64,000 nucleotides of DNA from Zingiber officinale (taxonomy: Eukaryota; Streptophyta; Magnoliopsida; Zingiberales; Zingiberaceae). Every line of letters begins with the position of its first letter. Position 1 is the stretch's first letter. This document shows, piece by piece, positions 48,851 to 60,112 of this stretch. Below the pieces are notes generated by a model. The model was given only the letters and a program-made list of their open reading frames with translations. It did not search any database and was not told where the DNA came from. A program made the translations under genes and the position numbers. The stretch is from assembly GCF_018446385.1 (NCBI RefSeq), contig NC_055990.1:136350996-136414995 (forward strand). The letters are read 5' to 3'.

Positions 48851-49899
48851 TGTTGGAACCCCAAGGATATTTTGGTGTGATCAACAAGTTAAGTTAGGTC
48901 CTGTGTTTCTAACCTTGTGTCTAAGTATGCAGGAGCTTAGGAGCACAGGTAGTTGAGTGGAAGACGCAGCTAGCGAGAAGGATGACACGAGATGCGTCAG
49001 AGGGACGAGGCGCTGCAGAAGAGTATACCGGCGGACGAGAAGGAAGCGTGCGGGGGTTCCGAGGGACGAAAGCCGGAGCGGAAGATTGCTCGAGGAGCAA
49101 GAGACGCAGCTAGCGAGAAGGACGGCACGCGGTTTTTTCCAAGGAATGAAGACTGCGGATGAGTACGCCGACGGACGAGAAGGAAACACGCGGCGATTCC
49201 GAGGGATGAGATGTCGGAGGGAAGCCCGCTCGAGAAGATCGGAAGTTGGGTTCGGGTGAGCCCTTTTCCGGATGGCAGAGATCACCAAAGCGAGCGGATC
49301 CGGAATAGAAGACCCGGACCGGGGTGAACTGAACTGGAGCAGTGGTCCTCGGATGAAAAAGTCAACACTGGTTGACTTTAGGCTCCGGGGCGCTCGGAAC
49401 CATTCCGGGCGCTCGGAATAGCCCGGGGCGCCCGAAATGGCTCCGGGAGCCCGGACCCAATTTGTTGACCAGATTGCGTCAAACGTGATCTGAACGTTGG
49501 GGGATAAAGTTTTATCCCCCCAGGGCACCCGAAACCATTCTGGGGCGCCTAGACCAAGATTATAAATATAGCCTTGGTCCAGAAGCTTATCGTCAGTTCA
49601 AAAATTGTAACAACGCTTGTGCGCTTCCACTATTTAGATTAGCTTCTTTCTTTCTGTGCCTATATTGCTGTAAAATAGGCTTCTCCGCCTGAAGGAGATA
49701 GTAGTGTGATCATTTTTCTTGGATTAACAACCTCCCCGGTTGTAACCAAGTAAACATCTGGTGCCTCGTTTTTTTCTATTTTGATTTATTGCTTTTCTAT
49801 TTTATATGCAAGTGTCAGTTTGAAAAGTCGGGAAGGGTTGTGTTTTATTTTTACAGGGCTATTCAACCCCCCCTTCAAGCCGACCTCAACGGTCCTACA
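48851..49899 (+). repeat. 3' LTR of the gag-only SIRE-like element
   Basis: 1049 bp, closely matching the 5' LTR with scattered substitutions and an additional GC-rich palindrome unit near 49400. Ends GGTCCTACA. Confidence 0.85.
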
Positions 49900-50914
49900 G
49901 TAAGAAGACCGGCGGTACATAGATAAACATTCCTCTCTTCTCTATCTCTTAGTTTGGAGTGTGGAATGTTTAATTTCTTGTCTCTTATTTGTAAATCCTT
50001 TTCTATGGAGTAGATCTCTAGATCTAAGATGTAGGAAGTAGCTGTGATGTGATTGTGAATGTATGAACTATGTATTTGAATATTTTCCTATGCAATGAAG
50101 TGTTTAAATCATCATCTATGTGTGTTGTACCTTGTATGCGTTTGACGAAATGTGTGTGAGGTAAATCCATGTAGATGTAGGGTTAGATCACCATATAGCG
50201 GAAGAACCTTGGAATGTAAGATCATGAGATCTTGTGACAGAAGGTATCCCTTACTTTCTATGACAGTTCCTTGAAATGGGGATCAATTCTTGTTAGGAAG
50301 ATTAATTAGAGTTTAGAGGGTTCTCCCAAATTAATGTTAGGAAGTGACTTGTGTAATCTAGGAATGTGCACCATGGGCCCTTGTGTGAGAAGGATGTTCC
50401 TTATAATCGTACTTCCTAAATTACCTCTTCTACTTAATTGCATTAATCTACCGTTAGAAAGTGATCTGAGTAATCTAGGAATGTGGACCGTGGGCCCTTG
50501 TGATAGAAGGATGTTCCCTATAATAGAACTTCCTAAATTACCTCTTCTACTTAATGTCGGTAGAACTTGGGTAAACTCTTCGGTGCAATCTTTGCGGGAT
50601 TGTACCGAACTCTAGTTAGAACTCCTACACGAGTGTAAGCATGGAGTTAGGGAGATGAACAATGCATAGAGACATTAACTAGCATCACAACGAAACCAAA
50701 ATCCTAGTATCTATCCATCCCCAAATCCAATTTTCCCTCTTTCTCTACCCTTTATATTCCCTCTTTTCTTCACTCTCTCTTTTTCTAACCAATCTTATGT
50801 TTATCTAGATAATTCGCCGTGTGAAGTTAACTAGTGCTTAATCAACAGTCCCTGTGGGATCGATAATCTTTTATATTACTGACGACGTAATCGTGCACTT
50901 GCAGTGACGTAACA

Positions 50915-51290
50915 GACTTCTTAGAAGCTTTAGTTATACCAGTCTCCTCAAGATTAACTCTAGGGATAATTTTTCTTCTAACTTTGGCTTGACTCCTAGA
51001 CCTAGGGTTAGTTCCATAGCTTTGTGGAACTCTATGATATAAGGATCAACACATTGTCTTAGGACTTAGGTTTGTATCCCAAACCCTTCTTGTCCATAAA
51101 TGACTTTTGTCTTCCTAACCCTAAACTTTGCTTCTTAGACCCTTTGACATTATTTGTTATTTTATTTAGGGTCTTCTCCAATTTTTTAAGTCTTGATCAT
51201 AAGACTTGATTTTCAAACCTTAAGTCCTCAAACTTTGATTTTTCAGTTTTATTTTTACATTTCTTTTTCTAGGTATGGGGCTAACTTCTT
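50915..51290 (-). pseudogene. SIRE-like gag fragment, continuation of 27514-29507
   Basis: The minus strand reads RLKKLEKTLNKITNNVKG and SFMDKKGLGYKPKS, the coiled region and conserved KxGLGYxP of SIRE-like gag, then continues across the Athila-like insertion into 29507. The upstream part of gag and the 5' LTR are not found; other repeat sequence begins at about 51290. Confidence 0.6.
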
Positions 51291-53440
51291 TATTGTAAGA
51301 TACCAAAAAAATTAAATAATAAATATTATTGGACGAAAATCTTATTGGATTTTTCTGAAATTTTTAGAAATTTTTAGAAAATTTTTCGGAACTTGTACGA
51401 CGAAATTTGAGGGGACGAATTGACAGGTTTGGATTAAGTCTGTTTGGGATACCCATTTAAGTGAGGAAATGTTTTATTTTCTTTTCCTTATTTCCCTTCT
51501 CCCCAAAATGCCGATCCTTCTTTCCCCGATCTCCTCTTCCCTCTGCCCAATCCCCGTCTCTTCTCCGACGCCGACGACGCCAGGGAGCTGATTGCCGGCG
51601 GCTGAGCACCCCATCTCCTCCATCGATCGAGCTAGCTTGGAGGTCACATTTCCTTCTGAGTCGTCGCCTCTACACGGGCAAGCTCTCGGTGGAGTTGAAG
51701 GGAGATCCGAACTCTATCCTTCGCCCTCTACCTTGCGGACCCGTGCCCTAGATTGACGGGAGCCGAGAGCGTGCGTCGACGACAGAAGTAGGTTTCTTGA
51801 GCCTTTCCTCTCTTCCGATTTCATCGTCGGTGTCTTATTCCTTTCTTCCACGCGATGATGGAGCTGTGCCTTAGCTCCGAGCCGTGCCTTCTCCTCAGAG
51901 CAGTGGTAATCCGACAAGGTGAAGGGTTTATTTCTTGTCTGATCCCCTCTCTGTCCTTCGGCAAGAAAGCACTATCTCTGATTGTCGGCAATCTTGTAGG
52001 TGGAGGATTTGCTTGATTCCAGACATCACACACCTGTCAGCAGATGGGCACACCTGAAGTGGTTAGGTTTTGATGGTTGATCATGGAGAAGGCGCCAAGT
52101 AAGATGGATTCCAGTAGGTGCGGGGCTGTTCGGTGGATCTGGAATTGGGAGTTTTCAGTTGCTCCACCTCTAGGCTATGAGGTTTTCTTGTTCTTGGTTC
52201 TGGCAGCAACCCCATCTAGTAGCACCTTGTTCCAGCGGCATCAGCAGCTGTGAATTGAGGTAAGTTGTAGGATAATTGAACTTTTGGTAGATCATGGTAA
52301 ACTAAATATTATAGTTAGATGATCATGGGTAGATTGGTTAGGTTTATGTATTGAATTGAATGTTGATTGTGTGAAATTTATTTAGGTTTAGATTTCTAAT
52401 CTAATGGATGATTAGGGATTAGATAACTAACCCTAATTAACCGTTATATTTGATTAGGTAGATTGATGTTTGTGTTGATTAGGATTTTACCCTAAATTAG
52501 TCTTAGGGATTTTTTACTCATGCTTGTGAGTTGAATTAATATTTAATTATTTTTAAGTAAAATACTAAAAAATAAAAACAAAATTAATAAAAATTTAAAA
52601 TACAAATAAAAAATAAATTTAAAATTCTGAAAAATATAAGAATATTTATTTATTTAATAATTTAAAAAAAAAATAAAAAAAAACTGAACTACACCATAGA
52701 TTAGGAGCAGATTTTTCAAACCACGTCATATCAATATGTTTACATTATTTTTGTTTATTTTTTGTAAGAATTTTAGAATTAGGTGAGTTCACCCCCTCTT
52801 CTTTAGTTGGCCTATTATCAATCCTAACACCTCAAGGAGACCATAAAGATCCTAATAAAATAAACTCCAACTAGATTCTTTTCCTCTTACCTTAATACCA
52901 AATTATTCAACTTGATGTTGTCGAGGCTATCGAGCCAATAAGCTTCAAATTTTCGCTATCATATATTGTAACCTCTTGAGTGCGCACCGACGACTTCCTC
53001 TATCCATCATTGATCAATCGAGTTCATTATCAAACTAATTAATGATAATACCCTTTTGATCTAGAACATTCGTCGAAATCAGAAGCATGAACAACCATTA
53101 CATGGTGAACATCCCTTAAAATCATAGAAATCTCTATGCTAGTCTACATGTGTGTTTTGCCTCTTCCCTACATAACAAGTGTCTCACTTCTAAGATACTT
53201 TGTGGAATTTCTTATGTTTCTTCCTTCTAACATCTTTAGCTCGAGTGATAACAATAGTCTGCCATACAAATTACCAAGTAGCATAAAACCATAAATGTAG
53301 CATACCTATTCCCTTGTAAATTATAACTGCAATTAACATTATTTTTGAAAATTTCCTAATGGTTAATACTATCTCATACAGTAAATCTTCAAGATCATAC
53401 TCTTTATATTACATGTGAATAATTAAGTTGATGATTAATA
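51291..53440. other. Unclassified repeat sequence
   Basis: 51300-52300 resembles a gypsy LTR or leader (GACGAAATTTGAGGGGACGAATT at 51398-51420, then C/T-rich leader-like sequence). 52400-52700 is A/T-rich. 52785-52827 (GTTCACCCCCTCTTC ... AATCCTAACA) resembles the 3' end of a SIRE-like LTR in plus orientation. No boundaries or target duplications could be fixed, and no gene is seen up to the copia LTR at 53441. Confidence 0.35.
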
Positions 53441-53682
53441 TGTTAGCATATGAAGAGCATAAAAAAAAACTATAACACTCAAGATGAGAGAAAATTACTT
53501 TTTCTTATTTTCTTCATATCTAAATTGTTAAATATATAAGATATTTATAGGGAGTATCCAAGATGTATCTACATAAATATATGAATCAATATTAAATGAG
53601 GTACATGCATTATTCAAAGAGTCATTCATGAATCTTCCAATATTCATGCACATAACTTTAATTATGGTTTATATTTTCAACA
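53441..53682 (-). repeat. 3' LTR of copia 53441-58010
   Basis: Minus orientation TGTTGAAAATATAAACC ... TTCATATGCTAACA. Matches 57759-58000. Confidence 0.85.
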
Positions 53683-53689
53683 TCCCCTC

Positions 53690-56600
53690 TTAAACCAGAT
53701 TCATTATTCCAAGTAAAAAACGAAGTTTCTTGAAAACATCAAATTTCAATGGTTTCGTAAAGATATCGGCAACTTGATCTTGTGACTTCACGTATTCAAG
53801 CTTCACTTCTTCCTTTGATATACAATCTCGAATAAAATGATACCTTGTATCAATATGATTGCTTCTTTCATGAAACACCGGATTCTTGGCCAATGCAATT
53901 GCAGATTTATTATCAACATAAATCTTCGTCGGATCTTCTTGTAACAGATTCAATTCTTTCAACAAACTCCTTAGCCAAATAGCATGGCAAACATAAGAAG
54001 TAGCAGCTACATACTCCGCCTCACAAGTAGAAAGAGTCACAATAGGTTGCTTCTTAGAATTCTAAGTAAAAGCTGAATTTCCCATAAAGAAAACAAACCC
54101 AGTAGTACTTTTTCGACTATCAATATCACCGGCCCAATCACTATCACAATAGTCAACAAGCATAAAGTCGTCCGAGAAAGCATATAAGATACCATAATTG
54201 ATTGTACTTTTGATGCAGCAAAGAATTCTTTTGGCAATTTTCAAATGTGAAGTAGTAGGAGCTTCCATGTAACGACTCACAAGTCCAACGGCAAAAAGAA
54301 TATCCTCTCTAGTACAGGTTAGATACCTCAAGCTTCCAACAAGACTCTTGAATAAAGTTGGATCAACTTTTTCACCATCTTGATTCATGTGTGGCTTGAT
54401 TCCACACTCCACAGGTGTCCCGTCCGGCTTGCAATTTTTCATATCAAACTTCTTGAGAATTTCTTTAGCATATCCCTCTTGAGAAATAAATATGCCATCA
54501 TCTCGTTGCTTCACTTCAATCCCAAGATAGTAGGACATTATGCCAATATCCATCATCTCAAACTCTTTTCTCATAGCTCTCTTGAAATCTTCAAACATCT
54601 TTAGATTATTCCCTGTAAAAATTAAGTCATCCACATACAAGCAAACAAGTAACATATCACCATTTTTATCATTCCTTGCATAGAGAGCATGTTCATGTGG
54701 ACACTTGATAAAACCATTTGCTAGAAAATATTTATCAATTCTGCTATTCTAAGCACGAGGGGCTTGCTTCAAGCCATAAAGAGCCTTCTTCAATTTTAGC
54801 ATTTTATTTTCTTCGTTAGTCGCTACATAACCCAAAGATTGATCAATATAGACTTCTTTCTCCAAGTCTCCATTCAAAAATGCGGATTTTACATCCATTT
54901 GATGGATTCTCCAACAGTTTTGAGTTGCAATAGAAATGATCAACCGAATTGTTTCAAGACGAGCAACAGGTGCAAATACTTTATCATAGTCAATTCCGGC
55001 CTTTTGCTTGTACCCCTTGGCAACCAATCTTGCTTTGTATTTTTCAACCTCACCTTGTGCATTTCTCTTTATTTTGTACACCCACTTCACACCAATTGTG
55101 TTCTTGCCATTCAGTAATGATACTAGCTCCCATGTATCATTCTTTGTGATTGCCTTGATTTCTTCATTCATGACATTTCTCCATTTGTTATCATGAGCGG
55201 CATCGTCATAACTTACAGGCTCGATTTCTGCTAGTAAGCAAAATTGAGTAAAATCACTAAAATTTACCTCTTCAGTGGTATCATAAATGTCACTCAAACT
55301 TCTGAATCTTTGAGGCCCTTCACTCGAGCTTGCTTCATTTGTTTGTGAATCTTGTGGTGGTGGTGTTGGTGGTGGAGTATTAGGTGGTGCCATGCCTTCT
55401 TCCCCCTCATCATCATCAAGAAAAGAACTATATCCCCTCTCTTTCTTTGTAGTACTCCACTCCCAAACACCTGCTTCATCGGACTTCACATCTTTTCTTA
55501 TGACAATCTTTCCATTGCTTGGATTATACCACTTGTACCCTTTAGAGCTTTGATCATAGCCGATGAAGAGATACTTTGCACTTTTATCATCAAGCTTTGT
55601 TCTTTTCTCATCATAAACATGCGTGTAGGCAATGCTTCCAAAAACCCTCAAGTGTGAAACACTTGGCTTGTATCCACTCCAAGCTTCTTGAGGCGTCATA
55701 CCATGAACACTTTTGGTGTGACACTGATTCATCAAGTATACTGCACAAGAGACAGTTTTAGCCCAATATTTATTTAGCATATTCTTGCTCTTTAACATAC
55801 TCCTCACCATGTTGAGAATAGTTCGATTCTTTCTCTCTGCCACTCCATTTTGTTGTGGTGAGTATGGAGTTGTCATGGGACAATGAATGCGATTTTCTTC
55901 ACAGAAAACCTTGAATTCATTAGATGTGAATTCTCCACCTCTATCAGACCAAAGAGCTTAGCTTTGATTTGATAGCCACTATGTTTCTCTACCATTATTT
56001 TGAACCTTTTAAAGGTTCTAAACACCTCCTATTTTGCCTTAAAAAAATACACCCAAGTTTTCCAAGAATAGTCATCAATGAAAAGCACAAAGTAATTATT
56101 CTCACCAAATGATGATGACTTGATTGTCCACACACATCCGAGTGTATCAACTCCAATGGATGTTGAGCCCTTGTTAAAGACTCTTTGGGAAAACTTTTTC
56201 TCGCTTGCTTGCCAGGAAGACATCCTTCACAAAGTTGATTAGGATGGCTTATGGAAGGCAATCCTTTCACCATTCTTCCTTTGCTCATCATTTTCATCCT
56301 ATCGAAGTTCAAATGCCTAAATCTCATGTGCCATAACCAAGATGAATCTTTGTAACAAGATTTCAAACACATAGGAACATCACTTTGAATATTTAGCAAA
56401 AACATTCGGTTCTTTGTCATGGGCACCTTAGCAAGCAATCTTCCACTATCATCTTTCAATGTCAAGTATTTATCTTTTAGATGTATATCATAATTCTTTT
56501 CTAATAATTGACCCAAACTCAAAATGTTACTTTTCATGGCCGGCACATAAAACACATTGGAAATTAATTGATGACTCCCATCTTTTGAACGAATCAAAAT

Positions 56601-57718
56601 CGTACCTTTTCCTTTCACTTGAACTTTCGAAGAGTCGTCAAAAGTTATATCTCCATCGGTTGATTCATCAAGTTTCACGAACAAATTTTCTCCTTCCGCA
56701 AATGTGGCTACTTGCGCCGGAATCAAGATACCATGTACTCTCATTCTCATCTTTATCATTTTTGCAAGCTAGAAGCAAAGTAGGGCCCAAATCTTCTTTT
56801 GCATCATTGCTCTCCGCAAAATTGTTTGTCTCCTCCATATTATTTCTACATTCCCAAGAATAGTGGCCAAGACGATGACAAGTAAAACACTCAACTTCAG
56901 ATTTGTCATACCTCATTTGATGGCCTCCATGACTTCTACCTCTTTCGTGACTTCTTCTTTGATTGAAGTTTTGACTCCTCTCATTATTATATGAGGTGTT
57001 TTTGTCACCTCGTCCACCTCTTCCATAACCACGACCTCGACCTTGGCTGTGCCCTCGAGATCCTCCACGTAAACGACCTCTTTGGGATGTGCCTTGGTTT
57101 GTGTCCTTCAATGATAGCTTTATTTTCAAAGCTTGTTCAACCGATTCTTGAACCGGTTTTATCAATCTTTCTTCGTGTGCTTGTAAAGATCCGGCAACAT
57201 CAACGGTCATGGTGTCTAGATCTTTAGACTTTTCGATGGCAACCACGATATAATTAAATCTTGGATCCAAAAATCTCAAAATTTTTCCAATAATTCGATC
57301 ATCTTTCATATCATCTCCGTATCTTTTCAATTGATTTGTGATAGCCAATACTCTTGAGAAATAATCCGAAATGGATTCGGAATCCTTCATGCGTAGAGAT
57401 TCAAACTCTTCTCTCAATGTTTGGAGACGTACCTTTTTCACTTTATCAACACCTTTAAACGAAGCTTGAAGAGTTTCCCATGCTTGCTTGGAAGTAGTTG
57501 CCGCAACAACTTTCTCGAACATCTTTTCATCCAAACTTTGATGGATGAGGGTGAGCGCCTTTTGATCCTTCTTGGCGGATGCCACATTTTCATCAACGCC
57601 ATTCTCCACAAGATCCCAAGCTTCATATGATCCAAGCAAAGCCTTCATTCTTATGCACCAATTATCATAATTTTCCTTGATGAAAGATGGAACAACAAAT
57701 GGGGTTCCATTCGATCAT
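53690..57718 (-). pseudogene. Copia gag-pol polyprotein, several frameshifts and stops
   Basis: gag at 57648-56668 includes a knuckle ([14 protein letters not shown]) and runs into the protease motif [16 protein letters not shown]-pre-integrase (WHMRFRHLNFDRMKMMSKG) is in 56759-55995. The integrase core's C-terminal part (TTPYSPQQNGVAERKNRTIL) and RT start (VKWVYKIKRNAQGEVEKYKA, MDVKSAFLNGDLEKEVYI) are at 55876-54749. RT YVDD (LLVCLYVDDLIFTGNN) is at 54655-54062, and RNase H with TLSTCEAEYVA and IFTKPL at 54040-53690. The frame breaks near 56700, 55940, 54750 and 54060. The likely native start at 57718-57716 is out of frame with gag by one base. It is otherwise complete. Confidence 0.87.
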
Positions 57719-57758
57719 GCTTTGTCTCCAAACACAAATGGTGACTCTGATACCAATT

Positions 57759-58000
57759 TGTTAGCAGATGAGGAGTATAAAAAAAAAACTATAACACTCA
57801 AGATGAGAGGAAACTACTTTTTATTTTCTTCATATCTAAATTGTTAAATACATATGATATTTATAGGGAGTACCCAAGATGTATCTACATAAATACATGA
57901 ATCAATATTAAATGAGGTACACGTATTATTCAAAAAGTCATTTATGAATCTTTCAATATTTATGTACATAACTTTAATTCTGATTTATATATATATATTT
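57759..58000 (-). repeat. 5' LTR of copia 53441-58010
   Basis: Minus orientation, ending CTCCTCATCTGCTAACA at 57759. The outer end merges with (AT)n and is approximate. Confidence 0.75.
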
Positions 58001-58010
58001 ATATATATAT

Positions 58011-58625
58011 ATATATATTTTGAAAGAAAAACACGACAGTAATTTTTATTAGATACCTCAATGTTTAGAATACATGGTGTAGTGGGAGGCCAAGCTCACA
58101 TCGACAATGCAACTCCATCCTTTTTCCATCGGTCAAACATGTGAACTTTTCTATTTCTGAATAACAAAGGAACAAGGAAACATGTGTAAAAATATATAGG
58201 CCCCCTATCCAACTGGTATGCAACTCTTTTGCATCATGAAACCTTCGCCTTGCACTTTTCACCAAACAAACATTAGCACATCAGTGTAAAGGGCTTAGGC
58301 AGCAAGAACATTTCAGAATATGATAGTCAGAGATCATCTAGTCTCTCGAAATGGCAAACTTTATATCAGAAGCATGTTTCTTCTGAGTGTTCAAAACTCC
58401 CAGGCTTGCAAGTGAAGGGTTATCCGAAACCTTTTGAGGGCACATCTGCTGAAGGAGCTTAGTCGAAGGAGACCGGCATAAATAGGCATAGCATAGGATC
58501 AACAAGTCCATTCGAAAGGACATCAGGCTTCAACAGGATCATGAAGTCCATTTGGAAGGACATCAGTATTCAGATAGATTAACATATTATATCAGTTGAG
58601 ACAAAGAGCCGGAGGTCTTACACGG
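58011..58625. other. 3' flank of the MIP3-like gene
   Basis: Between the copia LTR and the stop codon at 58626. It includes an imperfect duplication of about 50 bp (TCCATT[C/T]G[A/G]AAGGACATCAG at 58507 and 58549). Probably 3' UTR and spacer; no gene seen. Confidence 0.4.
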
Positions 58626-59657
58626 TCAAAAGTAGCTGGATGAGCCCAAGAGCAAATCAAACATGTCATTGGGTGTCAGCAAAGTTGTTCCACCAACAAT
58701 CAATTCTATACCAGATCTACCGTATTCTGCAATTACTTCCATTGCCTCCCGAACCTTGGACGTTTAAAAAAGTAGGTGTCACTCTTGGTCATGTATTTTA
58801 GCACTATAAATTACGACACTTGCTTACATCTTAAATTGCTGAACTCAGTTTTCCTACATTGGTGCTAAAATGATCTATTGAAAAGCAACTTAGAATATGA
58901 TAATGCATCCTTAAATGACTACCAACAATGTCCAAAATCTGCCATGCTCAAAGACCATAGAATGGCCCTAAGTGCAAGACAAAACTAAATAACCAGTAGC
59001 TAAATTGATGCAACCATACCTCAAGAGTATTCATGCCCCCCACGACAAAAATGAAAAGAACACTTTGATCTCCAAAACTTGGTTTAGCCTGAAAAAGGAA
59101 ATTTTAAAAAGTTAATGCAGATAATCAATGGACAAACACGAATAAGAATAAAGTAAACAACCCACCTGTCCAAGCCCAAACCTACCAAATCCGCTCTTCG
59201 AAAACCGTCCTACTGCTGATGAATGGTACACAAGTCCAGGAACATCATACTTTGCTAATAAAGTGGTTAGAAGCTTATAAATTAAGCTCTTCTGAGTTTC
59301 CATGTCACTTCCATACTACTATAAGCAGCCAACCCTTCTCGGAGAGTTGAGTTTCTTTGCCTCAAACTAGACAATTTGTTGAAGAATTTAAAGAGTTGAT
59401 CTACTCTATCTCGTAACTCTAATTTAAGCTGCATGTCATCATATGCTTGTGCATTTTGATTATCTGTATCTTCATCATCCCAATTACCCCATTTATCATC
59501 AAAGTCATCTAGTTCTGATGACTTGAAAAAATCATCCTTCTCCTTGTCCAACTTGGCAGCAAATCCATTAGATAATCCATGTAGGAAATGAAGCTTTGCA
59601 GAAGATGGATTTTCCATAACTGCATCCACTTCAGCTTCTTTCAAGGGATGTTCTTCT

Positions 59658-60112
59658 GTTGAGTTCTGTGTCTTTTAATTCAAATTCCTAATTCGTGGGC
59701 CTCAACACTTACAAGTGCCCTGTTTGGTTTTGTCAGTCTTTGGTTTGGTTTGGTTCTATCCCGCGCGCGTGAGGAAGCGATGCACGGTTTGGCTGCAAAA
59801 GCAGTCATTCCTTCGTCGTTCGTGTGCTCTCAAGCAGTCTGCTTTCTCCTCTTTCCCTCTTTGTGTCTGCATGGGCTGCCTTCTTTTCCTAGAGAGTTTT
59901 CCTTGTCGACGCGAGTGGTTGTCGGATCTTGGGAGAATTTTGCCGGAAAGTCTCTGCACCGTGGGCGGCAATATATTCTCTAAAGACAGTCGGCACGCCG
60001 ACGCTTCAACCGGAGGATAACAATTTCTGGACCTTACTCTTTTATTTACCTATTTATTGCAAACTTACTATTTTGGTACAAATATATTACTATGTCAGTA
60101 CTCTCATATAAC
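59658..60112. other. MIP3-like intron or insertion with a 21-bp copy of exon sequence
   Basis: The interval between two MIP3-like exons is unusually G/C- and T-rich for an intron here. It carries at 59794-59814 an exact copy of exon sequence from 60755-60775. Flanking splice sites do not give a consistent phase, so part of it may be inserted DNA. Confidence 0.4.

Larger units (their letters stand above)
45628..49899 (+). mobile_element. Gag-only SIRE-like Ty1/copia element
   Basis: LTRs are 45628-46638 and 48851-49899, with primer site TGGTATCAGAGC at 46641-46652 and polypurine tract AAAAGGGGGAGAT before the 3' LTR. Flanks GTAAT (45623-45627) and GTAAG (49900-49904) are the target duplication with one change. 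The 2.2-kb interior holds gag and then about 700 bp of non-coding A/T-rich DNA; protease, integrase and RT are missing. It is a non-autonomous element. Confidence 0.88.
29508..50914 (+). mobile_element. Athila-like Ty3/gypsy element, non-autonomous, carrying two nested copia elements
   Basis: Outer LTRs are 29508-41225 and 44813-50914, each interrupted. Without the inserts and duplicated targets they measure 1823 and 1825 bp. The flanks share GACTTC (29502-29507 and 50915-50920). The primer site at 41232-41249 (TGGCACCGTTACCAGGGG) resembles the Athila/Tat type TGGCGCCGTTGCCGGGGA. The 3.6-kb interior has a decayed gag and open frames of unknown role but no RT, RNase H or integrase. It disrupts the older minus-strand SIRE-like copia. 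Confidence 0.85.
44813..50914 (+). repeat. 3' LTR of the Athila-like element (split by 45628-49899)
   Basis: The segments 44813-45627 and 49905-50914 rejoin at GCAAGTAAGAAGACC, as seen uninterrupted in the 5' LTR at 30315-30329. It ends GTGACGTAACA. Confidence 0.85.
53441..58010 (-). mobile_element. Ty1/copia element with short LTRs, frameshifted
   Basis: LTRs are 53441-53682 (242 bp, 3') and 57759 to about 58000 (5'). The primer site TGGTATCAGAGTC is at 57756-57744 and polypurine tract AAGAGGGGATG at about 53693-53683 (minus). gag, protease, integrase, RT and RNase H are in copia order. The end of the 5' LTR is blurred by an (AT)n run at 57983-58019, so no target duplication can be read. 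LTRs differ at roughly one position in ten, so the copy is older than the nested copia at 30687. Confidence 0.85.

Noticed and set aside
59715..60020. Separate gene between MIP3-like exons
   Set aside because: Overlapping frames on both strands without domains; better explained as intron or inserted DNA.
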